DNA from: Microbacterium esteraromaticum
Lineage (GTDB): Bacteria > Actinomycetota > Actinomycetes > Actinomycetales > Microbacteriaceae
Assembly: GCF_900163815.1 (NCBI RefSeq)
Contig: NZ_FUKO01000019.1
Location: 537,715-601,714, forward strand
Length of the DNA stretch: 64,000 nucleotides
Reading direction: 5' to 3'
Shown: piece after piece, positions 62,785 through 64,000 of the stretch
Layout: each line of letters begins with the position of its first letter
Numbering within the stretch: position 1 is the first letter of the stretch
Translations under genes and position numbers: made by a program
The notes under the pieces: model-generated
What the model saw: only the letters and a program-made list of their open reading frames with translations
What the model was told of the DNA's origin: nothing
Databases searched by the model: none

Positions 62785-62857
62785 GGCCCCATCGTATAGC
62801 GGCCTAGTACGCCGCCCTCTCACGGCGGTAACGCGGGTTCGAATCCCGCTGGGGTCA
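62785..62857 (+). tRNA. tRNA-Glu (anticodon CTC), copy 1
   Basis: A 73-nt cloverleaf. The acceptor GGCCCCA pairs with TGGGGTC. The anticodon arm CCGCC-CTCTCAC-GGCGG gives CTC, and the T-arm is GCGGG-TTCGAAT-CCCGC. The sequence after discriminator A is CGC, so CCA is not encoded. Identical in sequence to copy 2. Confidence 0.97.
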
Positions 62858-62865
62858 CGCAACAT

Positions 62866-62895
62866 GAAGGCCCTCCGAGAAATCGGGGGGCCTTC
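62866..62895 (+). terminator. Hairpin after tRNA-Glu copy 1
   Basis: GAAGGCCCTCCGA with TCGGGGGGCCTTC forms a 13-bp stem with one G-T pair and a GAAA loop. The tail is not T-rich. Confidence 0.5.
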
Positions 62896-62949
62896 GTCAT
62901 CCATGCTGATGATGTTCAGCGGGAGCGGCTGCGTGTTCAGGAGGAGATC

Positions 62950-63771
62950 GTGCGGAAAGTCATCGTCATCACCGGCGGCAGTGATGGGATCGGTGCCGCG
63001 GCTGCGCGTCAGCTGACCCAGGACGGTCACCAGGTCGTCATCGTCGGTCGATCGCCGCAGAAGACGCGCGCGATCGCAGATGAACTGGGTGCGACGAGTC
63101 ACCTGGTTGATTTCTCCGATTTGTCTGAGGTGCGAGAGCTTGCCGACCAGCTGCTCGCGGCGCACCCCCGGATCGACGTGCTCGCGAACAATGCCGGTGG
63201 CATGATGAGCGACCGCGCGCTCACCGCGGACGGGTTCGAACGCACGTTCCAGGTGAATCACCTCGCGCCATTCCTGCTGACTGAGTTGCTGATGCCAGCG
63301 CTCATCGCCGGCGGGGCGACGGTGATCCAGACGGCCAGCGTAGCCGCACGCATGTTCGCGAGGTTCGACGTCGACGATCTGCAGAATGCACGCGCCTACA
63401 ATCCGCTAAAGGCATATGGCAATGCCAAGCTCGCGAACATCCTCTTCACTCAGGAGCTGCAGCGCCGATACGGAGAGCAGGGCATTGCCGCCGTTGCCTT
63501 CCATCCGGGTGTCGTCGGCACAGGCTTCGCCGGCGAGACGAACCATGTGATGCGCTTCCTTTATCACGGGCCATTGCGGAAGCTGCTCACGTCTTCTCCC
63601 GAGAAGGGCGCCGATCAACTCGTCTGGCTCGCGGAGGGCGATGCCGCCTCAACATTCGTGCCCGGTGCGTATTACGAGTCGCGCACAATCGCTGGCAAGG
63701 TCAACCCGCTCGTCCACGATTCCGACATCGCGCGTGAACTGTGGGAGCGATCCGAGTACATGCTGCCGTGA
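62950..63771 (+). CDS. Short-chain dehydrogenase/reductase (retinol-dehydrogenase-like)
   Basis: A 273-aa NAD(P)-dependent SDR. The cofactor motif TGGSDGIG is at 8-15, NNAGG at about 79-83, and the catalytic Tyr and Lys are in YGNAKLANILF. The subgroup resembles retinol dehydrogenase/protochlorophyllide-reductase-like SDRs, but substrate is unknown. The GTG start follows AGGAGA. It sits alone between two identical tRNA-Glu genes. Confidence 0.88.
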   Translation: MRKVIVITGGSDGIGAAAARQLTQDGHQVVIVGRSPQKTRAIADELGATSHLVDFSDLSEVRELADQLLAAHPRIDVLANNAGGMMSDRALTADGFERTFQVNHLAPFLLTELLMPALIAGGATVIQTASVAARMFARFDVDDLQNARAYNPLKAYGNAKLANILFTQELQRRYGEQGIAAVAFHPGVVGTGFAGETNHVMRFLYHGPLRKLLTSSPEKGADQLVWLAEGDAASTFVPGAYYESRTIAGKVNPLVHDSDIARELWERSEYMLP

Positions 63772-63842
63772 GCATGAAGCAGCCCTGCGCTTCGATTTTG
63801 ATGCACTGTGGGGTCATGGCATACTTGAACGGTTGCAGTGAC

Positions 63843-63918
63843 GGCCCCATCGTATAGCGGCCTAGTACGCCGCCCTCTCACGGCGGTAACGCGGGTTCGA
63901 ATCCCGCTGGGGTCACCA
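63843..63918 (+). tRNA. tRNA-Glu (anticodon CTC), copy 2, CCA present in DNA
   Basis: The 73-nt body (63843-63915) is identical to copy 1. It is followed directly by CCA at 63916-63918, which copy 1 lacks. TGAC also precedes both copies. Confidence 0.96.
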
Positions 63919-63923
63919 ATGTC

Positions 63924-63972
63924 CTGAGTCGCGACATAGTTTACTAACTTGTCGCGGCTCAGGGCTTTTTTG
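63924..63972 (+). terminator. Intrinsic terminator of tRNA-Glu copy 2
   Basis: CTGAGTCGCGACA with TGTCGCGGCTCAG forms a 13-bp stem (one G-T pair) and an AT-rich loop. GGGC and a T-run follow. The last 28 bases of the window hold nothing recognisable. Confidence 0.85.
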
Positions 63973-64000
63973 TTGTCTGATGTGTTGACGGCTGACGGGG

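Noticed and set aside
62781..63918. Integrated element using tRNA-Glu as attachment site
   Set aside because: Only one ordinary SDR gene lies between the copies and no integrase is present; duplication is simpler.

Overview
The window reads as chromosomal DNA of a high-GC actinobacterium, most likely Microbacteriaceae and probably Microbacterium or a close relative. The reasons are strong G/C bias at third codon positions, frequent GTG starts, many ATGA/GTGA gene overlaps, TANNNT-N6-ATG leaderless promoters, a tmRNA tag ending FALAA, and the order miaB-miaA-dapF-hflX. This placement is inference from style and gene order, not a database match. No phage, insertion sequence, CRISPR array or rRNA was seen, and no stretch over 300 bases lacks a gene.

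Layout. 1-7200: tRNA modification (miaB, cut by the window edge, then miaA), a RibD/DHFR-like reductase, dapF, an rRNA-type methyltransferase, hflX, a SIMPL protein and tmRNA (ssrA). 7200-12450: small proteins, a TetR regulator, a lipoprotein, an inositol-monophosphatase-like phosphatase, tRNA-Lys, an acidic protein, and a MarR/MFS efflux pair with an operator-like repeat over its promoter. 12480-24735: a catabolic island with a five-gene LivKGFHM-type ABC importer, an acyl-CoA synthetase, TetR, a 3-hydroxybutyrate-dehydrogenase-like SDR and an alpha/beta hydrolase. It continues with IclR, divergent from a CoA-transferase pair and a thiolase. Together these could import a hydroxy- or keto-acid, oxidise or activate it, and cleave acetoacetyl-CoA to acetyl-CoA.

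24900-28900: a small membrane protein, an MFS transporter and the trehalose genes otsAB. 28900-42220: ilvD, ilvBNC, three membrane proteins, serA, a TetR/DHA2-efflux pair, leuB and ilvE, which is most of branched-chain amino-acid synthesis plus the first serine step. 42220-43600: a solitary AbiEi-like/Vsr-like gene bracketed by two copies of an unusual palindromic repeat array with a 12-bp core and 19-bp period. This is the most unusual structure in the window. 43640-49600: a FAH-family hydrolase, MFS, methyltransferase, gltX, a ThrE-type exporter and tRNA-Gln.

49600-64000: a membrane protein, an AhpD-like protein, an FAD monooxygenase, and a three-gene SPFH/zinc-ribbon/membrane operon resembling Bacillus ydjIGH. 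Divergent from that operon is a DsbA/CcdA thiol-redox pair. Then come a pirin, an Lrp-type regulator divergent from a methionine-gamma-lyase-like enzyme, pepN, an MBL-fold protein, and two identical tRNA-Glu(CTC) genes bracketing a short-chain dehydrogenase.

Two window-wide patterns stand out. Nine genes have a -10-like hexamer 6-7 nt before the start codon, consistent with leaderless transcription. The hexamer GGATGC/GCATCC is about four times more frequent than base composition predicts.
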